Positions 63,568 to 64,000 of a DNA stretch of 64,000 nt are shown piece after piece. Position 1 is the first letter of the stretch. The number at the start of each line of letters is the position of its first letter. The notes beneath the pieces were generated by a model, which was not told the DNA's origin, searched no databases, and was given only the letters and a program-made list of their open reading frames with translations. Made by a program: the position numbers and the translations under genes. Source of the DNA: Anseranas semipalmata (Eukaryota > Chordata > Aves > Anseriformes > Anseranatidae); NCBI GenBank assembly GCA_013399115.1, contig VXAA01005175.1, forward strand, positions 110,383 to 174,382, in the 5' to 3' direction.

Positions 63568-63967
63568 TCCATAAAGAAGAGAGGCACAGATCTAAATTTC
63601 CAGCCAATGATAAAGTTCTCTTCATGTGTTTCATCTCACAACTGACCTAATTCTTCACAAAAGGTGAGACAACAAGCAGTGTTTATAATTGTGTAAGGGA
63701 CTGGAAACCCTTCTGAATGGCAAATGTTGTGTTTTAGAACTCATAGGCCTTCTGAAGGGAACTCCATGGCTTGCAACTGTGCCATTGTGTCATAAGTTTC
63801 CACTATTAAGAATATCCATCTCCCAAAACTTTACTGGTCAAATTTTAAACCTACCAGCTGGAGTTCTTTTACCTATTTTCATGTTATGGTATAAAATGGG
63901 ACTGAAAGAATTCAGAGGTAGCTAGATCCCAGCAGAGCAAATTGAATCCTCTTACCTCTTAGAGTAT

Positions 63968-63968
<1 letters not shown>
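63568..63968. other. AT-rich DNA, nothing recognised
   Basis: A 78-codon frame (63689-63925) is open here but has no recognisable domain. No other feature is seen. Confidence 0.5.

Positions 63969-64000
<32 letters not shown>
63969..64000 (+). repeat. poly(A) run cut by the window edge
   Basis: At least 32 A run to the last base of the window. The true length and what follows cannot be seen. Confidence 0.95.

Noticed and set aside
1..64000. CRISPR arrays, operons or bacterial defence genes
   Set aside because: There are no regularly spaced identical repeats, no dense coding and no ribosome-binding-site pattern. The sequence is vertebrate.

Overview
The window reads as a piece of a bird genome. 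The main reason is its interspersed repeats: five copies or relics of CR1, the dominant LINE of birds and other sauropsids, including three relatively intact 3' ends of different subtypes. There are also two LTRs of avian endogenous-retrovirus type. The background is strongly AT-rich, with long homopolymer and microsatellite tracts and single unresolved N bases at 12475 and 60085. Open frames are short: the longest, about 150 codons, is the decayed reverse-transcriptase remnant of a CR1 copy. I see no bacterial-style operon, CRISPR array, rRNA or tRNA, and no exon I can assign to a known vertebrate gene. The simplest reading is a gene desert or a very large intron.

Layout. 1-21.5 kb: single-copy AT-rich DNA with a candidate exon-like open frame (2089-2447), a pyrimidine microsatellite (3855-3931), a G-run pentamer microsatellite (16669-16731), and a promoter-like cluster at about 18.0-18.1 kb (RFX X-box-like site, CCAAT, three CAGCTG E-boxes, TATAAAA). 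21.5-23.4 kb: a long, internally deleted plus-strand CR1. 23.4-35.3 kb: single-copy DNA, with a stretch open on both strands near 31.3-31.7 kb. 35.3-36.0 kb: a minus-strand solo LTR flanked by a perfect 5-bp target duplication. 36.5-37.6 kb: an unidentified coding-like minus-strand frame, then a very old CR1 relic. 41.9-42.5 kb: a second LTR, plus strand. 44.3-44.9 kb: an unidentified GC-richer island. 46.8-47.9 kb: a poly(A)-ended segment abutting the youngest-looking CR1, on the minus strand. 50.1 kb: a run of 55 T. 54-58 kb: short hairpins, a 9-bp tandem repeat, a 178-bp CR1 3' end and a run of 35 T. 62.9-63.1 kb: an old CR1 tail. The window ends inside a poly(A) run.

Nothing here forms a pathway or a multi-gene system. 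What can be read is a record of retrotransposon insertion and decay, plus a few candidate regulatory or exonic segments that need cross-species alignment or RNA evidence. Repeat family calls come from recognising characteristic CR1 and LTR sequence, not from a database search.
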